This document shows positions 1 through 13,150 of a stretch of DNA of 64,000 nt, piece by piece. This stretch comes from Massospora cicadina. Taxonomy: Eukaryota; Entomophthoromycota; Entomophthoromycetes; Entomophthorales; Entomophthoraceae. How positions within the stretch are numbered: the stretch's first letter is position 1; each line of letters starts with the position of its first letter. The DNA lies in NCBI GenBank assembly GCA_022478985.1, contig JAKSZP010007884.1, positions 248,001-312,000 of the forward strand, in the 5' to 3' direction. The translations under genes were made by a program, and so were the position numbers. Below the pieces are notes generated by a model. That model was not told the DNA's origin. It was given only the letters and a program-made list of their open reading frames with translations, and did no database searches.

Positions 1-1948
1 GGTTTTTACTTTTAAGGACTCTATATCAACTCTGTGCTACTATTTATTATTGGGATCCAGTAATATGATGATTGTGGTATTTACTTAATTATTTCCTCCT
101 AGGAGGGACCAGTGTGACTTATTTTCTATGAACAATGTCTCCATATAGATAAATAAAATTATCAAATAGTTTAGTTTTCCTTGCACATTATTTCTTAATC
201 TTTAGATCCTTGGTATTTAATGGTAAAGACCTAATTAGCAAAAGTTTACATTTCTTAGTTATTAAATTTCACACCAAAAAGCTCTTAGGGGATTATAGTG
301 ATTATCATTAATCACTCTTTCTTGCTTTATCAACACTTGGGTATGCTGGCTCCAAAATCTAATCAAGTTAGAAAAGTTACCAAAAGTATTAGAATTGGAA
401 TAATTATATACCCTGCAGCTATATCTAAAGCCAATACATGAGATTTTCTGGTCATCTGGATAATGAGGAAATAATTTTGTAACAATTAGTATTGTACCAG
501 GTCTCATTGGTTGGTATGGCAGTATAGAATCTATAAAAACCATGTAGATGGTGGCACTAAATATGTAGATCTGATGTTAAGTTTTCAGCCAATGGTGCAA
601 GCTAAAATCACCTAAAAAGGGAATTGAGGATATATACTTGATTTATAGATGAAACTCCTGCTTGAAATTAGGAAGTAGATTCTCCAATAATTCTTGATAA
701 TAGCCAATTAACTCAGGTACGCTCACCGTTCTTGAGTCTACTGGCAACATAAATACAAGACCTTATGCCTTCATTATAAAATAGGGAACTATTCCTTATA
801 AATTGGGACTACTTCTCTGGCAGGTATAACTGAGCACTTTTCTTCAGAGAAAATAAACACGCAGTTATCTAATGTAGACAATAGATAGCAGATAACAATA
901 ACAGACAGATGACAGATGTACAACAATATTAAATAAACTAAAGTACAGAAGTTAGTAATGATCAGTAGATAAATGATGTTTTTAATTGGCCAAGCACTGT
1001 TATTATATACCTCTCAGGCATCTCCTATCTGAACTCATCTATCTGATGAGTTCATTCATATTATGCCAATCCTCTGCTGGTCATGGCAATAATTATGAAA
1101 ATCTTAAGTCAATTCAGCCCATGAATTGACTAAAATACAATCATTTCAGCCCAATTGATGGCATTTTTACTCTCATAATTGAGATGACTTGAATGCAGTA
1201 TTCATACCAAAGTCTTTCTGATTAGAGCTACGTCATAGCTTGATGAACTACAATAGATGGGGAAATTAAAATATATGAATAATAAATATGATGCAACCCC
1301 AATCAGGACATTGGCAGGCTTACATAGCGCTCAGGTTTTCCCCTATTTGGGACATACCTTTCTAAGTGCTTAATTAATTGATTTCATTAATCCAACCAAT
1401 ATTCCGCCTTAGTGCATTGTTATTAGTGCACTAATTTAGGAGATGCAATTTAGTTAATGCCATAAGACCACTTTTCACATAAGTGGCCTTTTAATTAGGC
1501 AAATGATATTATATCATAGCCTTATTTAGCTACGTTAATAGGGAGGTTTTAGTTCAATTGAGGCAGTTTTGAGATGTATCTGATTATACAGATTATGCAA
1601 TCAATCAGGAAGAACCAAGAGAACCATCAATAGGTGTAATCTATCAGCATTGATGGTTTTCTCAAAAGGTTTATTTTTGAGTCAACATTAAAATAACAAC
1701 TTAAACCAGATAAAATAGTGTCTTACTTCTATTGCAAAGTTTAGATAAGTTGGGACATCTATTAGAAGTAAAAAAATGTGATGCTCCACCCTTTCCTCCC
1801 TTTTTTTCAACAAGGCTCACATATAACGAAGTTTGACACATCAGTGGCAACAATGTAGGGATGAGTAGGGTTAGCGTGTACCAGGACTGTTCTTGACATG
1901 AGGATTACTTTCAACTCATTATGGGCTTCTTTAATAAATTTCAAATTC
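1..1948. other. AT-rich stretch without recognisable gene
   Basis: Both strands are rich in stops in all frames. The only open stretch of note (262-543 on the minus strand, 93 codons) resembles no family and has no codon-like composition. I see no rRNA, tRNA or terminal-repeat signature. It ends at the left copy of the 12-bp target duplication of the first ORF1-only element. Confidence 0.6.
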
Positions 1949-1960
1949 AAGATCATTCTT

Positions 1961-3876
1961 AGTTCTTTCCACTCGGCATAACTTTCTGAAAAAAATTACA
2001 TGAACAAATTAAACAAATTGAGTTCACCCATAGTAGTTTTGCTCTGATGTCCTTAAATTCTCTGCCAGCTGCTTCAGCGTGGGGCAGCGGCAAAACTCCC
2101 CCCGCCATTTTCTATCTAGCAGGAAAACGCGCTAGGACTGGTTCACCCAGTCATTCTAAACCCATGGGTCAATTCGTTCTACCCAAGGACCTTGACGCCC
2201 ACCTTGCTCATACCCAAGCAGTACCTCGCTGCCCCCTAGTGCTCCCCTGGAGCAACATGCGCTGTGGCCTAAAGGTCAAATATGGGAAACTATTCCCATA
2301 CCACGACCAAGCCTTTATAAAAATGGCACAGATGGTGATGACACCCGCTGGATTTATAGATTTCTGCCCCTACAAGGGGTATTTTGACCTCGGCTTCACC
2401 TGCAAAGCTGATGCTGCCACTGCAGCAACTATGCCCCTGTTATTCCAGGGCACCCCTCTCCCCATAACTCGGACTCAGCTCCCAGCAGACACAACCTTGG
2501 TGGTTCATTTTGATGGTTTGCCCACCCACTTCACCCCTGAAGTGCTCCACCAGGAGCTGATGGACGGATTGGCAGCCTATGGCTCCAACCCCATCTTACA
2601 ATTTGTGGTCCCAAATGGGGCCACACGACTTGCTGGGCCTAGGGCATATGCCACAATCAGCCCTGAATTTAACAAAATTGCTATGTCAATGCCGCCATGT
2701 ACCATTATTCCCTCAGCGCCAGACCATCCATTTTGGGCTCGCGTTGAGGGCGGGCAGATGATCTGTCCATCATTTTAGAGTTGGACCACTTAAAACGTAA
2801 GTGTCCCTCCTCAACCACTTCTGATGGATTGGATGACCCATCCGCTGACCTCCAATCTGCTGCCCACCCTTTACAAATCTGGTATGGGGCACAATCCTAC
2901 CTCCCCCACCCCAAAGCCTGTTGCTGCAGCTGCACCTTCAGCCACCAATCAGCCTCCTCCTCGCTCCAATGCCACAAATAATTTCTCCAATTAAGCATAG
3001 AATTGGATCCCAGTTTGATCCCATGCTTCCTCAATTGAGTCAACCAAACCTTAACCGTATGCTGATTCCCCAATCTAATCCAACCAAAAACCATGGATTT
3101 TTTCTGAAATTAGCAAATCTGGTAAGTTCAATGAATAACCATCACTGAAAATTGAGCGGTTTGTTAAAGCAGAATGGGACGCCTGATACCCCCCTCAACT
3201 ATATGCCCCACAACCAAATGCTTAATCATTTTGCATTGATCAACAGCTTGCAGTCAAAGTAGCTGCAACACCATATTGTCGTCCCCTGCATAAAGCTGTC
3301 ACTAAATCAGTAGTGATGCTCACAGGAGGAATTTCACCTCCTGTTATCCCCACAATCTTAACTCCAAAAAGTAAAATCACAGTGTCTCTCTATACAAAAA
3401 TGCAAACAGTGCTATCCAGAACGTGGCAATTATAGCACAGAATCCAAAAGCAAAAATAACCTGAACCAACATTGCCACATTCATTAAACTCCCAGATGCC
3501 CGCATCAAATCTGAAAAAGCATTAACCAAATATCTCAGTGACATTTATATAGCTGGCAATTTCCATGAATATCAATTATCAGTGATATTAAACCCCATGC
3601 CACAGATGCCTCAATGCCATTACTGTTGGCCGTGACACGCACTCTACTATGGGAGGAAGAAGCTGCTGCTAAAGAGGCTGCCAAAGATGAGCCCCCAACC
3701 ACCCTCCCCTTTTGCCATGGAGGGATAAGCGGTTTCTGCTACCTCATCTTTTGTTGGTTGTTTTTGATTTGTTTCATTCAATCCGCTCATTAGGGCGTTT
3801 TGTTTGAACTAAGAAGCTATGTTAGTTTTAGTTTCAGTATTGTCCGTCCCCTGGTCAGCTTGCCTCAAATAAATAT
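1961..3876 (+). mobile_element. ORF1-only (half-LINE) retroelement, copy 1
   Basis: A 1.92 kb insertion flanked by the exact 12-bp direct repeat AAGATCATTCTT (1949-1960 and 3877-3888). It holds one gag-like ORF1 pseudogene and no endonuclease or reverse transcriptase. Its 3' end (about 3810-3876) reads ATGTTAGTTT, CCCCTGGTCAGC and AAATAAATAT in order. The same order closes LINE-A (ATGTTAGTTTC, CCCCTGGTCATC, AAATAAAATA on the minus strand at 17201-17275) and, less exactly, LINE-B. The long target duplication and the A-rich tail indicate target-primed reverse transcription, presumably by LINE-encoded enzymes in trans (inference). Two further copies of nearly the same length are at 8492-10389 and about 15069-16947. 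Confidence 0.8.
2047..3735 (+). pseudogene. LINE-type ORF1 protein with zinc knuckle, broken
   Basis: The first 243 codons (2047-2775) are open from ATG. They carry a block around residues 78-120 (YGKLFPYHDQAFIKMA, then FDLGF) and a second fold around 155-230 (VVHFDGLPTHFTPE, PNGATRLAGP, DHPFW). LINE-A and LINE-B ORF1 show the same order of landmarks. A stop at 2776 and a frame change fall inside a C-x2-x-x4-H-x4-C knuckle (about 2763-2805; the second Cys position is Phe). The frame then continues through a Pro-rich linker and a C-terminal region to a Lys/Ala/Glu-rich end (EEEAAAKEAAK near 3650). The family's role is RNA binding in the LINE ribonucleoprotein. This copy cannot make a full protein. 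Confidence 0.75.
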
Positions 3877-3888
3877 AAGATCATTCTT

Positions 3889-6800
3889 TGCATGATGATT
3901 GTAGAAAACTTTTAAACTAAGGTCTACAGGATAGATTACTTTAGAGAGCTGCAATTCCTTTAAAAACAACTAAGTTTGTCAGCTTAAAAATGGATTGAAA
4001 ATTATAAAGGTGGACGTTTTTTTTCAAGAGAAAAAATATGGCAAAAATTCAATATCTGTAGAGTAAGGTCTGGTCTGAGAAGTTCACATTTATTCGCTTT
4101 TTAAGTCAATTTAAATCTATTTAAGCTTTTCATAACTTCTATTGTGTGTTGAGCATGTGACTCTTGATTTATAGAAAAATAAATAGTCATCAATGTAATT
4201 AAATGCACAGGATACCATGAGGTTGCAGAACATTTCTACAAAAATCCTTAGAGGCAGGTGGGAAGCTAGCTAAACCATAAAGACATGATCCTGATGATAG
4301 ATCTTTACAGATGTAAAAAGTTTTCAGCAAATCTTTGTCATCCTTAATGGGGATCTATTTTAAGTCATAACAATACTTTATCTTGATGGACTTTTAAACG
4401 TTTTACAAAGTATTAAACAGTTGTGTAATAACAATGGGGGTATGGCTTTATTACTTTGTTTTAACAAAAATTCTTAACATATAATCAGAGAATCACACAT
4501 AAATTAATTACAAAAAACAGTGGGGAATATATTGTAAATGATCTATAATACTCTGTATCTGAGGAATCATGCCTCAACTTTTTAAATTAAGCTAATACTC
4601 ATTCCTAGTGACAGGGGGTAAATGGGTGAGGTTCATATAATTGAAACATTAGCAAGATAAATTGTAAAACTAAAGCGCGTGTGGCAGGGAAGTTCCAAAG
4701 CCTCAGAGATGACAAAAAAGTATGTGTATTTTTTAATATAATCAGGTAGGATAATTGGGCATTGAGGTTTTAAGTTAGAGAATATAGTATTAAGGCCAAT
4801 ATCAGAATATAACACCTAAGGTGATGAAGTATAGGTCTAATTGAGAAGCATAGTTATATCATGATTTCCTATACTAATGAAACAATCATGATTTTCTAAG
4901 AGAATTCAGAAAAGACGTTAAAGTAAATTCACCATTTTTCTATTTTATTAAGCTACATGAATCGATTTTTAATAAGGGAATACTTACACAATCAATATGG
5001 TTTTTTTGGAAGGCTTTGGAATTGTCATTCTATAGTTAAAATATGTTTAGATTCACCACCCTTAAAAATTGACTGGACCCAGTATGAGAGTCATTATCAA
5101 TACCAAATCCTTATTTTTAAGTTTGAGTGGCACAAGTGTTATATTAGCTCAAAGGCTTGGTAGCTTTGACCATAAATCGTAAAGATCTACAAGAACAGAA
5201 ATAATCATAACTGATATTTTATAAAAAGGGACAAGTGATATTAATATAGCCATGAGTCCCTCTTATGAAAGTAAAGTGGGGGCTCACATAAGAGATGAAG
5301 CAATGAATATCCATAAACATTTTATATATCTAAAGAATTTAAAGATTGTTAGGTACTGTGATTCTTGACATCTAAAAGGAGAAAGGCCCATGTTTCTTAA
5401 AAAGCCTACTATAAAAAACTCTTTAGTAGTAAAAAGTGTATCTTCTGTTAAATAGAATCATGGGCGTCAACTTGCTGTTAAATAGAGGACTTAGCAGTTG
5501 GTTTCAGGAAGGATAATGATACATTTTACTGCCTTAGGCTATTCTTGACTTATAGGCGACCATAATTATAGAACAGCAATTGAAGGGTCCATTATTAAGT
5601 GATTCAAATGCTCTGAAAAAAAAGTGTATTTAACATCATCTATTTATAAATGCAAAAGTGCGGTCATTCTGAGGATCATGACAATGTAGGGCAGATGTTG
5701 ATTTGCCACATAGATGTATTAGAAGATTCATTCCTTGTCACCAGCGATCCTACGGTTGGTAAAAACAAGGCAGTTGATAAAATAGAAAGATATTTGAGAG
5801 TAAAGTTATAGAAGTCTACTCTAGCAAGGTTTTTATCAGTATTATTCACAGTGATACTAGTAATATGAGAGAGGACATGCTTAATAAATCTTTTTTATGA
5901 CTTCACCCTATATTCATGTAATAACTCAAGATCCTGTAGTTATATAAAATCAGGAGAGTCAAAAGGTTGTACTGGGATAAGATAGTCAAATGAGACAATA
6001 AGGTTTTTAGACAAAAAATGATATATTAGAAAAGATGAAAAAATTAATAGTTTTGAGGGACTAGCATATATAGCTATTATTGGCAGATCTATAGAGCTTA
6101 GCTTATAGACCTTTTATTTAAATAATCTCTAGTATCAAACGAGAACAAGGTACTTTAGCTAAGGCGCATAAAGCGTTGAAGCCCTTATAAGTAAAAGGGG
6201 TGAGAGCAGGGCTTTGCAAAGTCATTAAACCTGGTAGCAACCCTATATCAGTTCCTTTGTCTCCTCCAACAAGAGCATTAAAAATGAACTACCTGTAGAT
6301 TTTCAAAAATTTATATTAAGTAGAAGTAATTCAGAACTTCTTTTTTGAGTTTAAAAGCTACATATGAACAATTATGTTTAAGTTTAAGCTTAAAGCTAGA
6401 GAAGTGTGGGAGAGTTTTATTGAAGTTGTAAAATAAAAATAATTCTAAAAAGTCTTGAGTTATAGTGTGTGAAAAGATATAAGTAAGCTTAATTAAGAGG
6501 AGGAATCGCTAAAAAGAAAGGTAAATATGAACTAACAAATCAGGCGCCTTTCTCTAATAAGTACTCTAAAATGATAGGTAAAAATGACATACCAACAGAA
6601 GAACTTTCTCAATTCTTTTTAAACTTTTTTGATAATCTAAAAAATGGGACATGAGAGGTCTTTGCAGCTATATTTTAAAGATAGAAAATAAGAAGTATTA
6701 AGCTTTTAGTTCTAATAAAAATCAGCGTCCAAGTCTTGTGTTTATATTTTTTACAATTAATTTATAATAATACTTAAGTAAAATGAGACAAAATAAGGCA

Positions 6801-7039
6801 AGAAAATGTCCTTTTATTGCCAGAACCGAGCAGTTTAGTTAAGCACATATATTGATAAATTAATTGCATAGTTGGAGAAATTGAAAAAGTTAACCAGTGT
6901 GGAGTTTTTAAAAGGCAAATTAACTAAAGACTCTCAAATCAAATCTTTTTAGTGCTATATGGTTTTACCTAGAGGAGAATTAATTGACGTTTATTGAATT
7001 AATTCCAGGAATCTAAGAGATTAAACTGAGGAAAGGGGT
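3889..7039. other. AT-rich stretch without recognisable gene
   Basis: About 3.1 kb of strongly AT-rich sequence with short random open frames only (for example 4633-4815 minus and 4957-5163 plus). I found no retroelement motif, no terminal repeat pair and no RNA gene. It may be old host or repeat sequence decayed past recognition. The left edge is the right-hand copy of the target duplication of the first ORF1-only element; the right edge is the 3' end of a LINE fragment. Confidence 0.5.
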
Positions 7040-8301
7040 GGGAGGAGACGAAAATATATAGTGAGATTTTAGCCCCAGAGCCATGTTGCAGTGGAAATTA
7101 TGTGGGGAGGGTTAACAACGTGGTAGAGACCTTCAGGGCCATCATAAATAAAATAGAAGTGGAAGATAATGTGCGGTAGGGTCCACACCAGCAAGGCAAA
7201 GACTGAACGTAAGAAGGTGTTTTAGATAGACTAAATGGCCGTGGAATAGGTAAGGACTCAGAGGGGTGGTGGCACCCAGGTAGAGTCTTCTCAAAAACAA
7301 GCTTTCCCTAGGGTGTCCAGACCAGGATTGAGCTCAAAGTAGCGTGCAGACGTTTGGACAGAACACGGCAACATCTGGGCGGATGAAAAAATGATGGAGG
7401 TGTGAGTCAATAAACTCTGTTCAGTGATGTCAGCTTTGGTGCTGCAAGGTAGGGCAGTGTGATCCCCTTTCCTATATAAGCAGTGTAGCACCCGCCATAA
7501 GATGTTGGACACTTTTTCTGACAGAATGGGGTGATACTTGCCCTGCCAGAGCCTCTTGAGGTGAAATCATACAGAGGGAGGGAGGACTTTAAGAAGGCTT
7601 GGGTAGATGGGAGGTCTGACTTGGGGTTAAGCTGAGGTGTCACAACCTTTTCATTATGCAAAATTGCATGGTGATGGGGACTGAGACCATATCCTTCCCT
7701 TCTGTATGGTAAAGTTGTGGTAGATCCATGTGCATACTATTTATGGTAATGGAGGCCTGGTTTTGATATGGGAACAAGTAAGGTTTCAGGCAATGGCTTG
7801 GGTGGCTCATTAGCCACCACCTAGAGAGTCTGGTGATGCTCTAGGAAGACCCAGAGATTTCAACACAGCATGGAGGAAGGTGAGCGCCCACTAAAGCATA
7901 GGAGTCTCGTCCCAACAGATGATCAGAAGTAAGAGCTTTGATAGATTTGTGGTAACATTTGAGCGGGTATCTAGAAGCTTAAGGCCCCCTCAATTGCAAA
8001 ATCAGGAAATTGTTGACAAAGCATCAGTAGATGGGTTGAGCCCCTGAAACAACAGCAGAGTGTTAAGTTGGTTTTTATAAAATGCGTCCATGAATGAACA
8101 GACATGCGCAAGGAACCAGATTATGGAGAGGACAAATTTGTTGGCTATCAAGACCAAATATGGGCAAATTTTCTTCTGGTTCTAGCCAGTGATCCTAGAG
8201 TCAAAGCCTCTAAAATCAATTCCTTATTATCTTTAAGCATGAATCCTTGGTATTTGGCCAGGACAACCAGAGGACGAAAATAGTGCATATGGGTTCTAGA
8301 C
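7040..8301 (-). pseudogene. LINE ORF2 C-terminal part (third LINE lineage), broken
   Basis: Read on the minus strand this aligns in order with the last third of LINE-B ORF2. The order runs from a post-RT segment (KFVLSIIWFLAHVC), through GGLKLLDTRSN near 7975 (GGMGLLDFKAH in LINE-B), to WQGKYHPILSEKVSNILWR near 7510-7560 (IWKYAHHPLLQPQICSHVWH in LINE-B). Stops and frame changes interrupt it, and no RT catalytic motif is present. It is cut at 8302 by an LTR. It is more diverged from LINE-A and LINE-B than they are from each other, so it marks a separate lineage. The family function is the C-terminal region of the LINE polyprotein, which carries a zinc-finger-like segment. Confidence 0.65.
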
Positions 8302-8491
8302 TGTTAGAAAATCGACTTTTCTGGCAATAGTGGGCTCTGCTAGTTGGCAGGTCAACCAGTATAGAGACTGACTGACCCTTGCCGTTTCGCCTTAGGCAAT
8401 GGGGCCAGCAGACCCCTAGGTGTATCACCCGCACTTAATTGTGAATCCCCCAGCCTTAATTTCAACTAACAAGAATAACTATACTAAACTT

Positions 8492-10389
8492 ATTCAAGGT
8501 ATGCTGATAAGGGGATGGAAATTACCATTACTCAATGAGAAAAAGAACCAAATGAATGAACGAATGGAACAATAAAACCAAAAAACAAAACCTCCAACCA
8601 GGTGGGGAGAGGAATACTGCTAACACACCATGGCAGAGGGTGAGGGGGTTGGGCAGCTCTTCTAAAGACATATTCTTTACAATAGAGTTATCATAGTGTA
8701 GAGATGGACAAAAGTGGAGAGCCAGGGCGTTGGGGCATTAGCATGGTGGGGGTGGATGGCAGTGAAAAATTGGTTCTCCTCTTCAAGATCAGCTTAAAAG
8801 ATAGCATCAACGAATACCGCTAGGTGATGTTCAGCTTGAATGCAAGCTTCAGGGAGTTGGCCAAATTTTGTTATATTTTTCTGGGTGATTTTAGAAGATG
8901 GGTCGAAATCTGCTAGATTTGCCACATGTTGGACCACATCTTCGGCATCTTTAAACAATTTGTTGGTTTCATCCCAAGCTGAATTGTGGAAATCAGGAGG
9001 GTTAGTTGAGTTGGACAGCCCTTTATGGTATTGAGAAACTTACTGAGCCACTGCTTTGCGTAGGTTTAGGCAATGAGGTGAGGCCACCGCTGCTAAAATG
9101 ATCTAGTGGTCACTTTGGTAGGGGAGGCATTGGGTTTAGGAGTGAATTGCTTGGGGGATGGGATTTTGTCAAAATCAGATATGTAAAAATTTGGCCCAAT
9201 CATAATTGAACTGATTGAGAGGTTCACCAGATTCCTCATTTGTGATAACATAAAAAGATTTGTCAATTTCAGCCAATAGGTCCCATGGATTTAGGTTCAT
9301 AAGAATGGTAGATGGATATTTCAGGTGGGTAGGAGTCAAATGGGCTGCTTGGGTGCAAATGGTGGTCTAGGCCTGACTCTGATTGGCGTGAGCATAATTG
9401 AAAGGGCTAATATGGGTGGGTTATTTGGTGGGGGCCAATTTCCCACTCTGGCCCAAAGAACGAGAGTGTTGAGTGGGAGGGGGCAACAAAACGCCCCATT
9501 TGGATTTCGCTGAATATGGCTCAGAGGCCACACCAGAGGAAGTGGCTTGGGGCAGGATTTTTGAATGGTCAAGTACAAAACAGATAGGACAAATTTGGTG
9601 ACCATTATTACTAAGCCCAAAAAAATGCTTAGGCGCTGCTGCGATACAAGCATGGGGGGTTTTGATTAGCTATCGCAGGGGTGGTGTGGGTTAATGGTGG
9701 CAGTGGTGTGAGGTGCAGCAAGGCGCTCTGCACCAGAAGGAGCGATGAAGACAGGTCTAGGATGTGTCCTATAAGCCAGAAGCCCCGCCATCAGATGATC
9801 ATATAAATTCTGGATTGGAGGTGAGATGGGAGGGATGCCAAGGACACCGCCAATGTGGTTCTGAAGGAAGGCGAGTACAGGTAGTAGGGATGGGAGTATT
9901 TTCATTAAGGGTTTTAAAGCTGCTACTGAAGCATCCTCTTCCCTTGAGAAGCCTATGTTGAAGTAGCCCTTGAATGGGCGATCATAATAAAGCCAGATGG
10001 CGCAAATGCAGTGGTGGCCAACTCAATAAAGGGCTTATCAATATATGGGAATAAACGCCCATAGTTGACATAGAGACAAAATTGGATAGTGGAGTGAGGG
10101 AGGGAGAGAGGATGGGGGTGAGGTAGGTGGATGCGCGCCAGGCGGAGCACTAAGTCCTGTAGGGGACAAAACGTCCAGAAGGATTTGGTGGGCTATTTGA
10201 CCCTAAAAAACACAATTTCCCTCAGGGAAGAAAATGCTAGGTGGTGGAGCACTGCCATCCCACATTGTAGCACCAGGCGGCGGATCCACGGACTTTTTTT
10301 GGAAAATGGGCGTGGCCAGATGGCGTTGGTAAAGTAAACTCTTACTTCTTGTAAAATTTGCTCAAAGTGAGATTGAGAAGAAAGAAAAG
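8492..10389 (-). mobile_element. ORF1-only (half-LINE) retroelement, copy 2
   Basis: A 1.90 kb insertion into LTR copy c. It is bounded by an imperfect duplication of about 22 bp: AACAAGAATAACTATACTAAACTTA begins at 8468 and AACAAGAATAAATATAAACTTA at 10390. The element reads on minus. Its 3' end near 8500 (TTTCCATCCCCTTATCAG) matches the LINE-A 3' end (TTTCCATCCCCTGGTCATC). Only an ORF1-like region is inside, with no RT. Length and plan match the copy at 1961-3876. Confidence 0.75.
8650..10340 (-). pseudogene. LINE-type ORF1 protein with zinc knuckle, broken
   Basis: This is a homologue of the 2047-3735 protein on the minus strand. The block YVNYGRLFPYIDKPFIELA lies near 10030-10080. The second fold includes FIAPSGAERLAAPH near 9720-9750. 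The knuckle near 9545-9590 reads CPICFVLDHSK, with the last Cys lost. A C-terminal region after the knuckle (IQAEHHLAVFVDA near 8800-8850) matches FAEHQLAQYVEA in the copy at 15.1-16.9 kb. LINE-A and LINE-B ORF1 lack this C-terminal part. Several stops make it non-functional. Confidence 0.7.
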
Positions 10390-11085
10390 AACAAGAATAA
10401 ATATAAACTTATAAAAAAGAGAATAGGAAAAGGGAAAACTTTATAGAATTGGGAAACACAAGGTATTTTTACTCAATTTAGGCTACTGTGAAAGACGCAG
10501 ATCTATTGGCTATTTGCCAGAACATCCAGCCAACAACTTTATTTATTCTTCACTTCATTCCGCTGCGCTTCTCTCTCTTCCCTAGTGCCAACTCTCTCAT
10601 TACACCTTCCCAATGTACAAAATAAGAGATTTGGTTCATCCTCAGACTTCAGTCACCAGTGAGCCATATAAAATATTATTTAAATTATTATAAATCTTTG
10701 GTTTGACCTTTGGGTCAACTTATTTATTATTTGTCAGAAACAACTTTGTTAACTTCGTTTTTAACTTGGAATCTTTTGGATTCTCTCAGACAACACATTT
10801 TGACTCTTCCAGTCAGCTTTCTAGGTTTTGCCTTCTTCAGTGATATTTCAGCTCCATCTTCTTCAGGTGACATCTTGGTCTTGACTTTTACACTCGATAT
10901 TTATATTAGGCGCCAGAAACAACTTCACCCCCTTAAACTTGGAATCCTTGGCTTTTGCCATAATTACTTAAACCAACTGATTGGCATCAATGACTAATTT
11001 AGGTTTCACCATATCCAATCACTTAATTGGGGTCATGGACTGGCCCCAACCAAACTTATTATCCAACCTTGAAAGAATGCTGATT

Positions 11086-11460
11086 TGGCTTGACCCAGTT
11101 TGGGGAGCAACTACTTAGTAATTATATGATAACATGAAATTCAGATGATATGCCCTTCCACCAGGATTGGCTATCTTCTAAAATCTTGATAAATCATTAT
11201 AGGAATACATCTGGTTAAAATACTGAAATTTCTTCCACTTAACCAGATAGTTTTCTCCTACTTCAGCTTTGCCATGTGGGATGGGCATCCAGGGCTTGCC
11301 CCTACCACCTCTAACAATCGCTGAAACCCTAACTGCCAGTTTAAGATTACACAGTGTGCTTTCCCCTCCCTAGATGATCTGGAAGCTCCTCGCCGCCCCC
11401 TAACACAAACCTTCAGTTACTCAGGCACCAACCAGCAAAGCCCCTTGTAGTGAGCATCAC
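11086..11460 (-). other. Short leader plus primer-binding site between two LTRs
   Basis: About 0.36 kb of non-coding leader lies between LTR copies c and b. Next to LTR b, on minus, it begins GTGATGCTCACTACAAGGGG (11441-11460). This is one or two changes from the primer-binding site of elements D, E, F and G. No gag or pol follows, so the internal region of this unit is leader only. A similar unit is at 13151-13670. Confidence 0.6.
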
Positions 11461-12341
11461 TGTTGGAAAATCAACTTTTATTGGCAACAGTGGCCTCTGC
11501 TAGTTGGAAGGTCAACAGTATGAAGACTGACTGACCTTTGCTGTTTTGCCTTAAGCAATGGGGCCAGCAGTGCCAGCTGACCCCTAGGTGTATCACCCGC
11601 GCCTATTTGCGGATCCCCCAGCCTAAACTCCAACCAACAAGAATAAATATAAGCTTATATCATAAACAGAATAGGCAAAGGGAGATCTTTATTGAAAAGA
11701 CAGCACCAGGTATTATACTTAATTTGGGATAATGCGAAATCATGGACCTATCAGCTCTTTTCTGGAACATCCAACCAACCACTTTAGTTTATTCTTCACT
11801 TCATTCCGCTGTGCTTCTCTCTCTTCCCTGGTGTCAACCCTCTCATTCCATCCTTCCCAATGTCCAAAATACTAGTTTTGGCTCATCTTCAGCCTTCAGT
11901 TGCTGGTGAGCCATATAAAATATTATAATAAAATTATTATCAATTTTGGGTTTGACCTTTGGGCTGACCTAATTATTATTTTCCAGAAATAACTTTGGTT
12001 GCTTTGTTTTAACCTGGAATCTTTCAGCTTCTCGCCAACACTTTACAATTCTTCCAATCAATATTTCTAGGCTTTGTCTTATTCAGGCGATATTTCAGGT
12101 TCTGCCTTCTTCAGGTGAAATATCAGTTTTAACTTTTACAGTTGATATTTAAATTTAGGCACCAGTTACAACTTTTGGCGCCTTAAACTAGGAATCCTTG
12201 GCTTTTGGCATTAGTTAAATAAACCAATTGATTGGCATCAATGACTCATTTAAGTTTTGCCATATCCAATCACTAGATCGGGGTCAAGGATTGGCCCTGA
12301 CCAAACCTATCAAACAATCTTGGCGGAATGCTGATTTGGAT
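11461..12341 (-). repeat. LTR copy b of the tandem LTR array
   Basis: Begins TGTTGGAAAATCAAC on the plus strand, so it ends ...CCAACA on minus. About 0.88 kb. The shared landmarks are GGGGCCAGCAG, GTATCACCC, CAACCAACAAGAATAAATAT and CACTTCATTCCGCTGTGCTTC. Its far end (CTGATTTGGA) abuts LTR copy a with no spacer and no target duplication. Confidence 0.75.
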
Positions 12342-13150
12342 TGTTGGAAAATCAATTTTTTGCAACAAAGGATCTGCTGATCAGCAGGCCAACCAGTACT
12401 AAGAAAGGTGGCCCTTGCCATTTCACCTTAGGTATTGGGGTCAGCAGCACCAGCTGACCCCTTAGCGTGTCACCTGGACCATTTGGTGATCCCCCAGCCA
12501 AATACCCCAACTAACAAGAATTAGTATAAACTTATATAAAAAGGGAGAATAGGCAAAGGGAGATGATTATTGAAAGGGAAGCACCAGGTATTTATATGTA
12601 CAATGGGCTACTGCGCCCCTTACTGACCTATCAGCTCATCGCTGGTTCTTCCATCCAACCATTCTCTCAGAATTCCTCTGCGCTACTCTCTTCCCTGGCG
12701 TTGACCCCCTTGCCTCATCCTTCCTGATGACTGATTATTAGTTTCAGTATGACCCTTGGCATTCAGTCGCCAGTGAGCTGTATAAATGATTATAAATAAA
12801 TATCAAATCTGAATTCAACCTTTTAGTTGCTTAGTATGTTCTGGAAACCACTTCAGTTGCTAACTTGACTCAGAATATCCTGGCATCTTGCCAACATCAC
12901 ATTTTGACTTTTTATAGTCAATTATTTGGGAATTGCCTTATTCCTGCTATATTTAAATATATAAATGAGACACTGAAAACAACTTTGGATGCCTCAATCT
13001 TGTAATTGTTGGGTTCCACTCACATATACTAAATTAATACAAATGTTCATCCTTGGCTACTAGTGGCCGGTGATCTGTAAACCTAATTTTGGCCATTGAT
13101 TGGTTCCACTTGATCTTAACTTCCCAACTCGGTGGAATATGGATTTGGAT
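12342..13150 (-). repeat. LTR copy a of the tandem LTR array
   Basis: Begins TGTTGGAAAATCAATTT at 12342 and runs to about 13150 (GGATTTGGATTAACCCA). It is a homologue of copies b and c over its full length. It is followed by a leader that starts TTTGGGGAGCAACT, as does the leader after copy c, which fixes the LTR/leader border in both. Confidence 0.7.

Larger units (their letters stand above)
8302..11085 (-). repeat. LTR copy c of the tandem LTR array, split by an insertion
   Basis: LTR sequence at 8302-8491 and 10390-about 11085, separated by the second ORF1-only element. On the plus strand it starts TGTTAGAAAATCGAC, against TGTTGGAAAATC in copies a and b. It carries the landmarks shared by all three: GGGGCCAGCAG, GTATCACCC, CAACTAACAAGAAT, ACTTCATTCCGCTGYGCTTC. 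Without the insertion the LTR is about 0.86 kb. The orientation is minus, because the neighbouring primer-binding site reads on minus. No ORF is present. Confidence 0.75.

Noticed and set aside
262..543. 93-codon minus-strand open frame
   Set aside because: It has no family resemblance, no supporting context and AT-rich composition; it is likely open by chance.
7040..8301. An independent gene at 7.0-8.3 kb
   Set aside because: Translation in order on minus matches the LINE-B ORF2 C-terminal landmarks, so it is a LINE fragment.
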